64,000 nt of DNA from Phaseolus vulgaris (Eukaryota > Streptophyta > Magnoliopsida > Fabales > Fabaceae). The notes under the pieces are model-generated. The model did not search any database, was not told where the DNA came from, and saw nothing but the letters and a program-made list of their open reading frames with translations. Shown one piece after another: positions 1 to 11,650 of this stretch. Each line of letters starts with the position of its first letter. Within the stretch, counting starts at the first letter, position 1. Position numbers and translations under genes: made by a program. Where the stretch lies: contig NC_023750.2 in NCBI RefSeq assembly GCF_000499845.2, positions 3,593,478-3,657,477 of the forward strand, given 5' to 3'.

Positions 1-109
1 TATGAAAAACTTTACACTGCGCACTTTAGACGTAATCCAAGAACAAATATTCATTTGAGCCATAGTGAAAATTTCAAAGTGATCTACCTTGCCTCCTTTG
101 AAAATCCTC

Positions 110-2040
110 TTATAACTATGTTAACCTTCTCCTACAACTACTATCCACACGCCGCCCCAAAATTTGATTTACACTTTCCTTGACACCACTAATCCTGAAG
201 CTTTTAAAATGGTTTTTTGGCTCCCTATGATCTGTTGCTGCCAATCTCATCCACTCGTAAAACTTAGACCACACGAGCCAAGCTACTCTACATGTGCAGA
301 AAAGATGGGACGTGGTTTCCTCTTCCTCCCCGCACAGACAATACAAAATGGTATTCATGCATAACCCCCTTCTAACCAAGTTTGATTTAGACGCTATTTT
401 GTCTTCCAGAACCCTCCATGTTGTGAGATGTGAAGATGGTTGTGCCTTCAACCTCCATAAATCTCCATACAACTCCCTTTCAATCCCAAGAACATCATCA
501 TTGAACTTTGTACGTTGATTTTACCGTGAACACTGCTGACCCTTTGTCTTTCCAAACCCAAGAATTCTCCTTATCCAACTTTCCCCCAATACTTGCATCA
601 ACTAATGTTCTTGAGTCCGTTCCCATTCAAACATATTCCTTCTCCATTCGATCTTCCACTTCCATTCTAATTTTTGTGACATTTGCCCCGCTTGCCAAAC
701 AGACAAATCCTTGTTGGAGCTGATGGTGAAAAGTCTCGGAAAGGTGTCCTTGAGATTCAGGTTGCCTACCCATTTATCCTCCCAAAACCTTATCTCCATC
801 CCATTCCCTACCTAAAAAAGAAAAAGTATCCTCAAAACTGTTTTCCCACTCGTCAAGAGACCAAACCTCCTTCAAATCCTTCCACCAAAGAGAATCTGTT
901 ATGCTTTTTCTTCGACTCCGAAGATCCCTCTAACCACCATATTTTGAATCTAGAACTTCTTTCCACAAACCCGTGTTCTCGGATCCTAAACGCCAGATCC
1001 ACTTGCCCAACAAAGCAAAGTTAAAACGCCTTAAACTTATCACACCGAGCCCTCCATCCTCTTTTGACTCATAAACCTTTTTCCATGAAACCCAAGAAAT
1101 TTTCCTTCCTTCCGAGTCCCATCCCCACAAAAAGTTCCTCTGCAACCTCTCTATATCCTTCATCACATAGCCGACATTTTAAAAAGAGACAAGAAGAACA
1201 GAGGGAGGGCAAGACAACACCGATTTAATCAAACAAAGTCTACCTGCCATCAAAATAAACTTACCTTTCCATTTGCTTAACCTTCTTTTCAATTTTTCCA
1301 ACCACTATCTTCCCACAATTTACTTCTTTTGTGGCATCCACCTACCGGCAAACCCAGATAAATAAAAGGGATCTTCATCTTCTCACAATTCCAAAATAGT
1401 TTGAACTGTTGAACTAGCAGAGGACTGCAGCCTACCCCTCCGACACTGCTCTTTTGAAAGTTGACCTTCAGGCCAGAGGCCATTCAAAGCAATTTAGAAT
1501 AGCCTTGATAACCAACACACTTTGTGCTTGTGCCTTGCAAAAGAACAACGTGTCGTCTGCGTATCGTAGCATATTAACTTTTATGAACCTACCTCCAATT
1601 TCCACACTTTTTAACATATCTTTGTCGACCGCCTCCCTAACTGCTCCAGCTAAGCCTTCTGCCAAATTAGGAAGAGGAACGGTGCTAAGGGGTCTCCTTG
1701 TCTCAACCCTTTCCTTGGTTTGAACTTCTTAGTAGGACTCCCATTAACTAACACGGACACCGATGCAGACACAAGACAAAATCTTATCCAGCCAATCTAC
1801 TTGTCACAGAAACCAAGCCTCCCCACATGTAGTAGATAAACTCCCAAACTACTTTGTCATACGCCTTCTCATAGTCGACCTTAAAGAACACACAACTGCT
1901 CTTTTTCCTCTTCACTTCTTCCATCACTTCATTTGCTACTAAACGCTATCCAGAATTCCTCTACCCTTCAGGAACGCAGATTGTTTGGAATTTATTACCT
2001 TGTGTGTCACTTTTTTCATCTTGAGAGATAGATTTTTGCC
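110..2040 (-). mobile_element. LINE (plant L1-type) reverse transcriptase remnant, broken
   Basis: Several minus-strand frames read in order as the C-terminal half of a plant L1-type LINE ORF2. About 1670-2040 is the palm region, with frameshifts. 1468-1665 carries the YADD catalytic motif (LRYADDTLFF). 1289-1483 has the SGLKVNFQKS segment that follows it. 930-1166 has the RNFLWGW and SWKKVYESKEDGGLGV segments. 602-799 has the FWEDKWVG segment, and 116-472 is a zf-RVT-like Cys/His region. Stops and frameshifts separate the pieces, so no ORF2 can be made. The N-terminal endonuclease is not visible, and the 3' end lies near or beyond the window edge. It sits head-to-head with a related fragment on the other strand. 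Confidence 0.85.
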
Positions 2041-2059
2041 ACAATTTTGTATAAGCATC

Positions 2060-2720
2060 CATTAAGGCGACTTGAATTATTTTGAATTATCTTCTGGTCT
2101 TAAGGTGAATTTCTTGAAGAGTAGAATTGGTGGGTTGGGGATCAACCAAACTATGATTAGCGTTTGGCGGCTATTCTTAATTGTGATGTGATGAAAACTT
2201 TATTTGAGTACTTGGAGTTGCTGGTAGGGGGTGTCATGAGAGATGTGTCTTTTGGGATGGTGTGTTTGAACGATTGAAGAATAGACTGGGCAGGTGGAAA
2301 GGTAGGCTTTTTCCAATGACCGAGAGTATTTGTCTGATTAAGTATGTTCTTTATTCTATTCTGTTATTTTATTTTTCTTTATACAAAATGCCATTCTGTG
2401 GTGTTAAAGGAGATAGTGAGAATTCAGAGGAATTTCTTTGGGGGTGGGGGAATAAAGGGAGGAAGATTGCTTGGCCTTCTTGGAAAAAGATTTGTGAGGC
2501 TAGTAGTCTTGGAATCATTGATTTAGGGATTTTAATGTAGGTTTATTAGGAAAATGGATTTGGCGTCTGGGAAGAACAAGGGCGGCTTGTAAAAGAAGAT
2601 TATGGAATCAAAATACAGAGGGTGGAGAAGTCTGAGAGTGCGCGTTAATAAATCTAAGGCGTCTCTCTAGTAGAAAGATTTGAAGAAGGTCTGAGATTTT
2701 CAGGATGGGGAAGGAGGTTT
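2060..2720 (+). mobile_element. LINE reverse transcriptase fragment, opposite orientation
   Basis: Plus-strand translation gives the same LINE segments as the neighbouring minus-strand copy: SSGLKVNFLKS-like near 2090, then LKNRLGRWKGRLFPM near 2270-2320, then EEFLWGWGNKGRKIAWPSWKKIC near 2430-2500. It lacks the YADD block and contains frameshifts and stops. It begins about where the minus-strand LINE ends, which makes an inverted head-to-head pair. It is truncated at both ends. Confidence 0.75.
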
Positions 2721-2894
2721 GAAGATTGCTTCAGTTGGAATAAGGTAGCAACTACATGTACTTATGAAGATTAGATGGAAATTGCAAAGGAAACAGGCTC
2801 GGGTGAAAAAGTCAGAGTTGCAAGACAACATAGCTGCATACTGTAGAACAAACACTGGAAGGCATGCTAACTTATTGGGAGAAGATTATGCTCA

Positions 2895-2899
2895 ATGGT
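2895..2899. repeat. Target-site duplication, left copy (ATGGT)
   Basis: These five bases lie immediately outside the left LTR (starting TGATGG at 2900) and are identical to the five bases just outside the right LTR at 10552-10556. This is the expected 5-bp duplication from LTR-retrotransposon integration. Confidence 0.9.
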
Positions 2900-3617
2900 T
2901 GATGGATTTGTGTCTTCTTCTTGCGGTTTTGAAGGTGATTGCGGAAGCTCCATGGATGAAGGTGGAACAAAGATCTCACATAGAGAGCTGGACTCCTTGA
3001 AAGTGCATGCTAAGTATGAAGAGTGAGTGGCGAGGCCATCTCACTTGGAAGGTGACGTTTGGAAGATTAAAAGCCTAATCCTAAGAGGTTTTAGGCAAAG
3101 AGTGGGAATTTGGCAGCATTTTACTAATGAATTAATCTTGAAAATACATGAGGTAGGCTCCTCCTTTTATTGCCAAGGAGGACCGGAAATGGCCAAGGCA
3201 AATGGTGGGAAATTCAAATCCTAATGGTTTGAAAGTTCGCGCCTAATTGTAGCTCACATGGCAAGTGTGACAAGGTGTGCTTCATGTGATGCAATTAGGT
3301 CTAAATGACCTGCTTAGTTAGATTAGGTGTTTCTAGAAACCCTAATCTAACTTAGGTTGGTTTTTAGAAGCCAATATTCAACCTAATTACAATTAAACAA
3401 TTTTACAAAAGAAAATTCCTATGCTACTTTGACAAGAATTTAAAGACTATGCTACGCTTGAATTTGGACCTCTTGGAACATATAGGGGTAAGTTTCTCTG
3501 CCATAAGTAGTAGTGTTCCAGTCCTCTTCAAGCCTCTTAGCCATGGCCCTTGTAGTTGGCTCAATATGTCTTGATGTTTGGCTCTCCTTTGGGTTGGTGC
3601 TTGGCCCTCTTCCATCA
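2900..3617 (-). repeat. 3' LTR of the gypsy element
   Basis: Aligned by eye with 9835-10551, it matches over its full length with scattered substitutions and short indels (roughly 95% identity, estimated by eye). It begins TGATGG and ends CCATCA on the plus strand, so the termini are a perfect 6-bp inverted repeat. The integrase reading frame enters this LTR and stops at 3452, so about 55 C-terminal residues are LTR-encoded. Confidence 0.92.
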
Positions 3618-5001
3618 TCCCCTCCCCCTTGGAAAGGATTGGTCCTCAAATCCAAGGCGTCATCTTCTTCATTGGTACCTACGAAAGGGGATAAGTCAAT
3701 GATATTAAAAGTATCATGTACTCCATATTCAGCAGGTAAATCTAATTTGTAAGCATTATTATTAACTTTCTTGAGGATTTGAAAGGGTCCATCACCACGG
3801 GGACTAAGTTTGGACTTTCTCTTAGTTGGAAATCTATCATTCCTAAGATGAAGCCAAACTAAGTCTCCCTCCTCAAAAATGATTTCTCTTTTCCCCTTAT
3901 TGTTGTATTTGACATACTTCTTAGTTTGTTGTTGTATTTGCATTTAACCTTCTCATGCATTTTCTTAACAAATTCAGCTTTGATAGCTCCTTCCTTATGC
4001 CCAAAATCTTGTGGATTAGGAAGGGGTAGCAAATCTAAAGGAGTAAGAGGGTTAAAACCATATACAACTTTAAAAGGAGATGCATTAGTAGTTTTGTGAA
4101 CTACTCTATTGTAAGAAAATTCAATATGGGGAGGGTACTCATCCCAAGATTTGTAGCTACCCTTCATGATTGCCCTAAGCATAGTACCAAGAGATCTATT
4201 GACTACTTCGGTTTGTCCATCCGTTTGAGGATGACATGATGTAGAAAATTGTAGTCTAGTGCCAAGTTTTTCCCAAAGTGTTTTCCAAAAATGGCTTATA
4301 AACTTTGGATCTCTATCAGATACTATACTCCTTGGTAAACCATGAAGTCTTACCACTTCTCTAAAGAAGAGTTTAGAAATATTTTGAGCATCATCCACTT
4401 TGTGGCAAGGAATAAAATGTGCCATTTTACTAAAATGATCCACTACCACAAAGATGGAGTCATAACCTCTTGCAGTCCTAGGAAGTCCTAAGATGAAATC
4501 CATGCTAATATCTTCCCATGGAGCATTTGCAATCGGTAGAGGGGTATAAAGTCCATGAGGCATTGTTTTAGCTTTAGCTTTTAAACATGAGATACACCTA
4601 AAGCAATGTCTTTGGACATCTCTTCTCATGTGTGGCCAAAAGAATTTTCCTTTTAAAAGGTCAAGAGTTTTGTCAACTCCAAAATGGCCCATGAGACCCC
4701 CTTCATGTGATTCCTTTACAAGAAGTTTTCTATGTGTACCTTGGGGAATACAAAGTTTGCTTTCTTTAAAAAGATACCCCTCGGACACATAGTATCCTTC
4801 TTGTGCTCTACGTTCACATTTAGCAAAGATGAATGCAAAGTCTTGGTCTTCTTGATAAAGTTCTCTTATGTTGTCAAATCCAAGAATTTGAGCACCAAGT
4901 TTTAAAAAGAGCACATGTCTCCTTGAGAGAGCATCTGCCACTATATTTGTGCTTCCATTCTTGTATTTGATGACATAAGGAAATTGTTCAAGAAATTTCA
5001 T
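3452..5001 (-). pseudogene. Gypsy integrase and C-terminal GPY/F module, frameshifted
   Basis: Two overlapping minus-strand frames (5001-3859 and 3943-3452) make up the integrase. In order: the end of the RNase H region (VADALSRR), an HHCC zinc-binding N-domain (HEGGLMGHFG ... CISCLKAKA), and a catalytic core. The core has the expected acidic residues: D in SMDFILGLP, D in IVSDRDPKF, E in HPQTDGQTEVVNR. After the core comes a GPY/F module (GDGPFQILKK). A frameshift near 3860-3940 separates core from GPY/F. The last part runs past the LTR boundary at 3617 and ends at 3452. Integrase inserts the cDNA into host chromatin. This copy cannot be made as one protein. Confidence 0.9.
3618..3630 (-). 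other. Polypurine tract of the gypsy element
   Basis: The plus strand reads TCCCCTCCCCCTT directly against the inner end of the 3' LTR, which is AAGGGGGAGGGGA on the element's coding strand. That is the position and composition expected for the plus-strand primer of reverse transcription. Confidence 0.85.
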
Positions 5002-5009
5002 CCATTTGC

Positions 5010-6352
5010 ATGACGTTTATTGAGCTTGTGTTGGCCTTTCAAATATTTTAAAGACTCATGGTCTCTATGTGTAACAAATTCTTTAGAAACAAGATAGTGT
5101 TCCCAAGTCTTTAAGGCCCTCACAAGTGCATAGAGCTCTTTGTCATACGTGGGGTAGTTAAGGGTGGCTCCTTGAAGTTTTTCACTAAATAAGCAATTGG
5201 ATGCCCTCCCTGTAACAAAACCGCACCTATGCCAACCCCCGATGCATCACACTCTAGCTCAAAAGTTTTAGCAAAATTTGGTAAAGCTAGAATGGGTGCA
5301 TTAGTAAGTTGAGCCTTTAGCCTTTTGAAGGCTTGTTCCTGCTTTTCATTCCAGCAAAATGTAGTGTCTTTCTTCACTAACTCATTGACTGGTGAAGCTA
5401 GACTTGAAAAGTTAGGCACAAAGCATCTATAGAAGTTAGCCAAACCATGAAAACTCCTAACCTCTCCTACATTTTGTGGAGTTGGCCATTCTTGGATGGC
5501 TTTGATTTTTTCGGGGTCAACATGTACCCCCTTTTTGTTTACTACAAAACCAAGAAAAACTATGCTATCAACACAAAAACTACACTTATCACTATTGCAA
5601 ACAAACTATTATTTCTAAGCACTAGAAAAACTTCCCTAAGGTGTCTTAGGTGGTCATATAGGTTTTGACTATAAACTAAGATATCATGAAAATAAACTAC
5701 TACATATTTACCTATGCAATCTCTCAAGACATGATTCATGAGCCTCATGAAGGTACTAGGTGCGTTAGTGAGACCAAAAGGCATCACCAACCATTCATAT
5801 AGTCCAAATTTGGTTTTAAAAGCGGTTTTCCACTCATCACCCTCCTTGATTCTAATTTGGTGATAACCACTTTTAAGATCAATTTGGAAAATATAATTGA
5901 CCCATGTATTCATCAAGCATATCATCAAGTCTTGGGATTGGATGCCTATACTTGATGGTGATGTTGTTGATGGCTCTACAATCACAGCACATTCTCCATT
6001 TTCCATCTTTTTTAGGCACCAACAAGACAGGTACAACACAAGGGCTTAGGCTCTTTTGCTCCCAACCCTTCTCCAACAAATCTTGTACTTGAGATTCTAT
6101 CTCCTTTGTTTCCTCAGGATTAGTTCTATAGGCTGGTCTATTTGGTAGACTAGCCCCCAAAACCAAATCAATTTGATGTTCTATACCTCTAAAAGGAGGA
6201 AGTCCTATGGGTCCCTCTTTAGAGAATATATCATCAAATTCGTTTAAAAGATCTTTGACTTGAGGAAGTAGAGTCATAGTCTCAAGATTTGTGGCAGTGC
6301 ATGTAAGTGTTCCTTTACAAAAGATAAGGCTAGGTTGTTCAACAAGAAGCAT
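5010..6352 (-). pseudogene. Gypsy reverse transcriptase and RNase H, broken and active-site mutated
   Basis: Minus-strand frames 6352-5879, 6039-5560 and 5443-5120 cover the RT fingers/palm ([34 protein letters not shown]) and then RNase H ([16 protein letters not shown], with the catalytic D in CDAS). The RT active site reads YFHDILVYS where functional relatives have YxDD, so the first Asp of the pair is His. Frames change near 5879-6039 and again before the integrase. Both the lost catalytic residue and the frameshifts say the copy is not autonomous. Confidence 0.9.
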
Positions 6353-6359
6353 ATTTTCA

Positions 6360-6850
6360 AAGGTATTTTCAATTACTTTGTCTTGTTGAATGACCTTGTG
6401 GGAAGGAACACTCTTCTCCCACGCTTTTGTTCCCTAAGGATTTTCTCTTTTTCTATTTTTGTTTTTTTTTCTCCTCATCCCTCTTTGTTTCATTTGTATT
6501 TGATCTCCTACACTTGGGAATGTGGTAAAGGATTAAGTACAAACTTCTTTTTCTTGTGGGTGAAGGTAATCTCGTTGGTTAGACCATGTGCAAGGTTTTC
6601 TTGTCAAATTGCCTTGGTCTACCCAATAAGAGTGGCAAGCTTCCATAGGAACTACATCACATAAAACATTGTCTTGGTAGTTACCTTTAGAAAACTCGAC
6701 TTTCACTTGTTTATCTACAGTTAGTTCCCCATCTTCATTTATCCATTGAAGTTTGTAAGGTTTAGGATGAGGGACTACTTGTAGATTTCACTTTTCAACC
6801 AACCTAGTGCTACAACAATTGCAACATGAACCACTATCCACAATGAGAGA
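6360..6850 (-). pseudogene. Gypsy aspartic protease region, degraded
   Basis: Minus-strand translation gives a DSGSCCN-like active-site segment near 6800-6850. It is followed by HPKPYKLQW and VLCDVVPMEA-like segments, which are typical of the gypsy protease-RT linker. Stops interrupt it (for example near 6785), and the usual downstream LGRPWQFDR-type block is not readable. It lies between the gag zinc knuckle and RT, the expected place. Confidence 0.7.
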
Positions 6851-7005
6851 ACAAGTGAAAGATGTTCTCTCTTGTGTTTCTATGGTTACACTAGTTTGGT
6901 TGTTGAGGGTCCTTCTAATCATCAATAATCCCCCTTTAAAGGATACACTCTTTCATCTTCTCCCCTTCTTCTTTTTCACTAGGTTCTTCTTCACAACTAG
7001 TATAC

Positions 7006-7290
7006 TCACCTATTCCTTTCAAAAAACAAGGTTCTTTGGTTTGGACATTGAGCTTGCACATGTCCTCTTCCAAAGCATTTAAAGCATTTAACATCCCTAG
7101 TGTGAATGGGTGGAGTGAGCATATCTTTTCCTATGGGTTTGGGAGTCTCTTTTGGTTTTTCTTTGGATGTACTCTCCCTCTTAAAATCTCTTTTTGGATA
7201 GGAGTTAGAGTATGAACCTTCCTTACGACTTGAAGTTTTCCTTAAATTTTGCTGTTCAACTTTGATACATAGTTGAACCAAGTCATTCAA
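7006..7290 (-). pseudogene. Gypsy gag C-terminus with CCHC zinc knuckle
   Basis: A 94-codon minus-strand frame begins DLVQLCIKVEQQ, is rich in Lys/Ser/Arg, and contains one CX2CX4HX4C zinc knuckle (CFKCFGRGHVQAQC). In gypsy gag proteins this knuckle binds the genomic RNA during packaging. It is the only readable part of gag. Upstream gag sequence (7300-8100) is shredded by stops. Confidence 0.82.
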
Positions 7291-7299
7291 GTCTTGATA

Positions 7300-9819
7300 A
7301 GGTAAGAGTTCAACTCTATCTCTTATCTCAAGATTAGCCCGCTTAGAATCTAGCTGTGGTGGTATGTTGTCTTCGTTAATCCTTGCCGTTTTATATATAT
7401 CGCCATCTTTGCCAATATTCTTCTACACTTAGATTTTTTGATGAAGTCCTTGGAGTTTGCCCATTGACTTCCTTTTGTAGGATGAGGGAATATGGCGACA
7501 TCTCAAGGCTGCCCTAAGGTCATTCCAATATGTAATGGGAGGGTCCTTGTGGAGATGTCTCCTCTTTTTTTAGGGCAATCCACCAATTCATAGCATTTCC
7601 TTGAAAACTTAAGATAGCTAAGGGTACCTTTCTTTCCTCACATACTCTATGACAAGCAAACAATTGTTCTACCTTCATTTCCCAATCTAGATAGGTTTCT
7701 ACATTTCTTTCCCATGGAAATAAGGTAGATCTACCCTAACCTCCTTAGTGCTTTCTTGTTCTTTTCTTTCTCTTCTAGTTCTCCTAGGGGGTGGTTGATA
7801 ATATTCATTTATCCTAAGACTTTCTTCCCCAAAGATTCATGATTGTGAGAACTAGATGCATTGAATATATTTTTAGATTTTTTATAGCTTTCATCCTTTC
7901 TTTAGCCATTTTCAACTCTTTGATTTGTACCTCATGTCCAATTGTCTATATGGGAAGATGAAAGTCCTGGCTAATTGTTTTAAAAGAGTTTAATGGACTT
8001 TATATCACTTTCACTAGATTAGAAGAGTGAGTTGACATGACTAAAACTTTGTGTTACAAGTATTTTACCTCAAGAAAGAAAAGGAAAGTAATGAAGGTAG
8101 CTTTCCCAGGAAAGAGAGGTGGATCACTAGGATCTCTTAAGTACCAAGTCTTTCCTTGCCAAAATCTATCCCTCAAAAACTTCACACAATTCTTTTTCTA
8201 AGTAAATTACTTAGATCACAATTAGGAATGAAAAGTCAATTTTTATGCAAAGGAAAACAATGCAAAGAAATTAAACAATGCAAAACAAGTTAACAATACA
8301 AACAAGTAATTAAGCAAAGCAATTAACTAAGCACAAATAAAGATTGTTAACTACAAGCTTAAACTAGACGAATCCTAAGGTGAGGCTTCTAGACACTGGA
8401 GCCATTGAAGACACACTCACCGTCTACATGTGATAATCCATAATTAATCAAGGTTAAATGTAATTACAACTCAAATAAATACAAAGAAATTGAATTACAA
8501 AAAATAAAATTCAGATTTCTTATACTATGCACTCCTTAGCTTGTGGTTGATCTTCCTTGTTGGTGTTCTAGAAAGTGTATGTATTTGTATTGCTGCAGCT
8601 CCTTGCCTTACCTCTTATGGTTAGCCAATTAAATTCTTGAAAACAGTACCTACTAAGTAGAGATAGACTCACCACAAGGTCAATCCACTTAACAAGCACC
8701 AATTGAATTTATCCACCAACAATTTAGAGGTCAAGAAAAGAAAGCAAGAAACAATTCAAATTTTAAACAGGACAACAACAAATGGATTTGAATTAATGAC
8801 ACAACTTAGAAAGAGTTTGAATGATATTGGACAAGCAATAAAAATAGGCACTCAACAAATGATAGCACACAAAAGGAACCTAAAGAAATGCACATAATTG
8901 ATTAGAAAAACCAAAATAGCACTACTGGTAAAATTAGGTCACAAAGCGTGATTAAAATATTTATGCTGAGCTGGCTATTTGAATTGGATTCTGAAATTTT
9001 AACCATAAACGATTCAAGGTCTTGGCAAACTTTTGGCGTTGGAATCGCACCAAATAATTGTGATAAATCTTTCAAAATTATTGTCCAACTACCGTATATT
9101 TGGCACCAGGATGCACACTTTTTTTTGTTTATTTATAATTTTTTCTCTATTTTGTCTTTTGCTTTGATTCTTTTTTCTTGATTTCTAACACATCAAAATG
9201 TATAGATCTATATTTCATAGTTTTCTCAACGATTTGATTCATAACAAAAAACAGCCAGCACAGAATTAAAACAGAGTAATCCTAATTCTAGAATTTAAAA
9301 ACAGATGATAAACTCAAAAATACAATGGAGTGATGTATATGAATTTCTATGGATCTAAACATACAATATGAACTCAAACAAAAGAAAATGCACCAAAGGA
9401 TCAACAAACACAGAATTATAAATCTGGACTCAAATCAAATCAAGAAACCAAATTATCAACAAATTCAGCACTACATGGGATGATGACAAATTAGGAAAAC
9501 ATGACTTAGACAAAACATAAAGGATCAAGAAATTAAAATGACTCAAGACACAATAATGAACCAAATAGAATGCAAACAAGACTCAAACAAACTAAAACAA
9601 ACAGCAACACAATTCTATATAGATTCCTACACAAATGTGAAAATTAGAAGCTCAAGAACAATTGAACACAATGCACCGATTGAATTTCTTAAACAACACC
9701 TAAATCAAATTAAAATGCAAAAAACAGCAAGACAACATGAAGAAGTGAAGAACAACATGGAAATAAGAAGAAAACACAAATTAAAATGGAAGAAGACACT
9801 TAACTCTTGTAGAACCATA
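7300..9819 (-). other. Decayed gag N-terminal region and 5' leader of the gypsy element
   Basis: This lies between the PBS and the zinc knuckle. From 7300 to about 8100 the minus strand gives scattered gag-like scraps without a continuous frame. From about 8200 to 9800 it is A-rich untranslated leader-like sequence. The frames at 8703-8897 and 9538-9837 on the plus strand are low-complexity (Lys/Asn/Gln-rich) and antisense to the element; I do not consider them genes. Confidence 0.6.
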
Positions 9820-9832
9820 GCTCATGATACCA
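9820..9832 (-). other. Primer-binding site of the gypsy element (initiator Met-tRNA type)
   Basis: On the element strand, two bases inside the 5' LTR, the sequence TGGTATCATGAGC matches the plant initiator-methionine PBS TGGTATCAGAGC except for one extra base. Position and sequence together fix the element's direction as right to left. Confidence 0.85.
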
Positions 9833-9834
9833 AA

Positions 9835-10551
9835 TGATGGATTTGTGTCTTCTTCTTTGTGGTTTTGAAGGTGATTGCAGAAGCTCCATGGATTGAAGGT
9901 GGAACAAGGATCTCACGTAGAGAGCTGGACTCCTTGAAGGTGCATGCTAAGTATGAAGAGTGAGTGGTGAGGCCATCTCACTGGAAGGTGACGGTTGGAA
10001 GAGCCTAATCCTAAGAGGTTTTAGGCAAAGAGTGAGAATGGCACAAAATTGGCAGCATTTCACTAATGAATTAATCTTGAAAATACATGAGGTAGGCTCC
10101 TCCTTTATAGCCAAGGAGGACCGGAAATGGCCAAGGCAAATGGTGGGAAATTCAAATCCTAATGGTTGAAAGTTCGCGCCTAATGTAGCTCACATGGCAG
10201 TGTGACAAGGTGTGCTTCATGTGATGCAATTAGGTCTAAATGGCCGGCCTTAGTTAGATTAGGTGTTTCTAGAAACCCTAATCTAACTTAGGTTGGTTTT
10301 TAGAAGCCAATATTCAACCTAATTACAATTAAACAATTTTACAAAAGAAAATTCCTATGCTACTTTGACAAGAATTTAAAGACTATGCTACGCTTGAATT
10401 GGACCTCTTGGAACATGTAGAGGTAAGTTTCTCTGCCACCAGTAGCAGTGTTCCAGTCCTCTTCAAGCCTTTTAGCCATGGCCCTTGTAGTTGGCCCAAT
10501 ATGTCTTCATGTTTGGCTCTCCTTGGGTTGGTGCTTGGCCCTCTTCCATCA
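9835..10551 (-). repeat. 5' LTR of the gypsy element
   Basis: Homologous over its length to 2900-3617, with the same TGATGG/CCATCA ends. It contains an antisense copy of the pol C-terminal coding stretch (about 10385-10551). Here this lies upstream of the promoter and is not connected to a frame. Apparent frames in 10383-10798 derive from it. Confidence 0.92.
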
Positions 10552-10556
10552 ATGGT
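10552..10556. repeat. Target-site duplication, right copy (ATGGT)
   Basis: Identical to 2895-2899 and directly abuts the right LTR. It confirms that both LTRs belong to one insertion event. Confidence 0.9.
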
Positions 10557-11400
10557 CTTGCTCATTGGTTTTTCTAAGGGAGGTGTGTCTGATTCAAGTA
10601 GTAGTTGTTTTGTGTCTAGTCTGGATGCTTGATCCAATGCAGCAGCTGTGTGGTGCACCAAATCCACTACAGGTGAAGATTGAAGGTGTAGAATTGGTTG
10701 AAGGTGCAAGGACGACCTTAACATGGAAGTTGTTGGCCTTCTTAATGGAATTATGCAGATCCCTCAATGCAGAATTCAGGTCCAATGGCTGGAATTGATG
10801 AATGGAAGGGTACTCTGAAAGGAGCATTATTATGTTGCACATCTTATATGAGAGAATCTAATCTTGTCCAAATCTTGTTCAAAAGCCAAAATTGGTTATG
10901 GGAAATAGGGTAATCTCCTGGATGGAAGACACATAACTGTGAAAAAACTAGGTGATTGGAGGGGCAGGGCAATTGCGGTTTCATGAGTAATAATTATGGA
11001 AAATGTGTTGTTATGCAAGCTTGTTGTTTCAAAGGTGCAGAGGATTATGCAGTTTATAAAGAACCATCTTTATATGTAGCTTTTTCTAGTGTAAAATGCA
11101 ACTTGGATGTAGTTTTTGACCAAATTGTGTGGGCGAGTATGTGTTTGCAGTGCCAAATTATCATGCCATAATGGTTAGGAATGTACTATCATGGTTAAAA
11201 TTGTTAGGTGGGAAGCTATGAATTGTTGTTTGTTGCAAGTATGTTGTGTTGTCATGGCAGCAACACTATTGGTGCAGTTTGGGCTGTTATATTGTGGGAA
11301 ACTTTGCCTATAGATGGTGAAGGTATTTTGTTCTTGTATACGGGTGGGACACTCCTGAAGTGTCCCCGTTTTAATTAATTTTATTCTTTGCTGATAAAAA
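10557..11400. other. No identified gene; pre-insertion flank of the gypsy element
   Basis: Unique-looking sequence of moderate GC. It must originally have joined 2720-2894, because one 5-bp duplication brackets the gypsy element. Short open frames (10594-10842 minus, 10956-11171 plus) show no motif I recognise. Confidence 0.5.
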
Positions 11401-11650
11401 AAAGTTGGAAGGTTGGGAATGGGAAGGAAATCTCTTTTGAGAAGATAATTGGGTGGGTTGTGGTGCCTTGAAGAAACAATTTTCCGAGGTTGTGTTCTTG
11501 AGTTTGTCCTCTGATTCTAAGTTGTTTGAGTGTGGGGATTGGAATAACGGTGTTTGGGAGTGGAATTTATCTTGGAGAAGGAGATTTTTTGAATGAGAAA
11601 GAATTTGGAGAGCCAACTTCTTTAGAAAATTCAAGGGTTGAGGTTAGTTT
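11400..11650 (+). mobile_element. LINE ORF2 fragment
   Basis: Plus-strand translation gives GNGKEISF-EDNWVG followed by NNGVWEWNLSWRRRFFE. This is the region between RT and zf-RVT of plant LINEs and parallels the segment at 602-799 on the other strand. Stops interrupt it. Only about 250 bp remain. Confidence 0.7.

Larger units (their letters stand above)
2900..10551 (-). mobile_element. Complete but decayed Ty3/gypsy LTR retrotransposon (chromovirus-like)
   Basis: All structural parts are visible: two LTRs of about 718 bp (2900-3617 and 9835-10551) ending TGATGG...CCATCA, a 5-bp target duplication ATGGT, a methionine-tRNA PBS next to the right LTR, and a polypurine tract next to the left LTR. 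The element is 7.65 kb and is transcribed right to left. Coding order is gag zinc knuckle, protease, RT, RNase H, integrase, GPY/F module, which is the Ty3/gypsy order. Frames are broken, and most of gag is unreadable. The integrase style and the run of pol into the 3' LTR suggest a chromovirus of the CRM/Reina type. That clade assignment is from recall and is not tested. Confidence 0.93.

Noticed and set aside
3513..3752. Plus-strand frame across the 3' LTR boundary and pol
   Set aside because: Antisense shadow of the integrase C-terminus on the minus strand.
10383..10798. Frames of 77-116 codons around the right LTR
   Set aside because: They arise from the LTR-borne copy of the pol tail and its antisense, running into flanking sequence.
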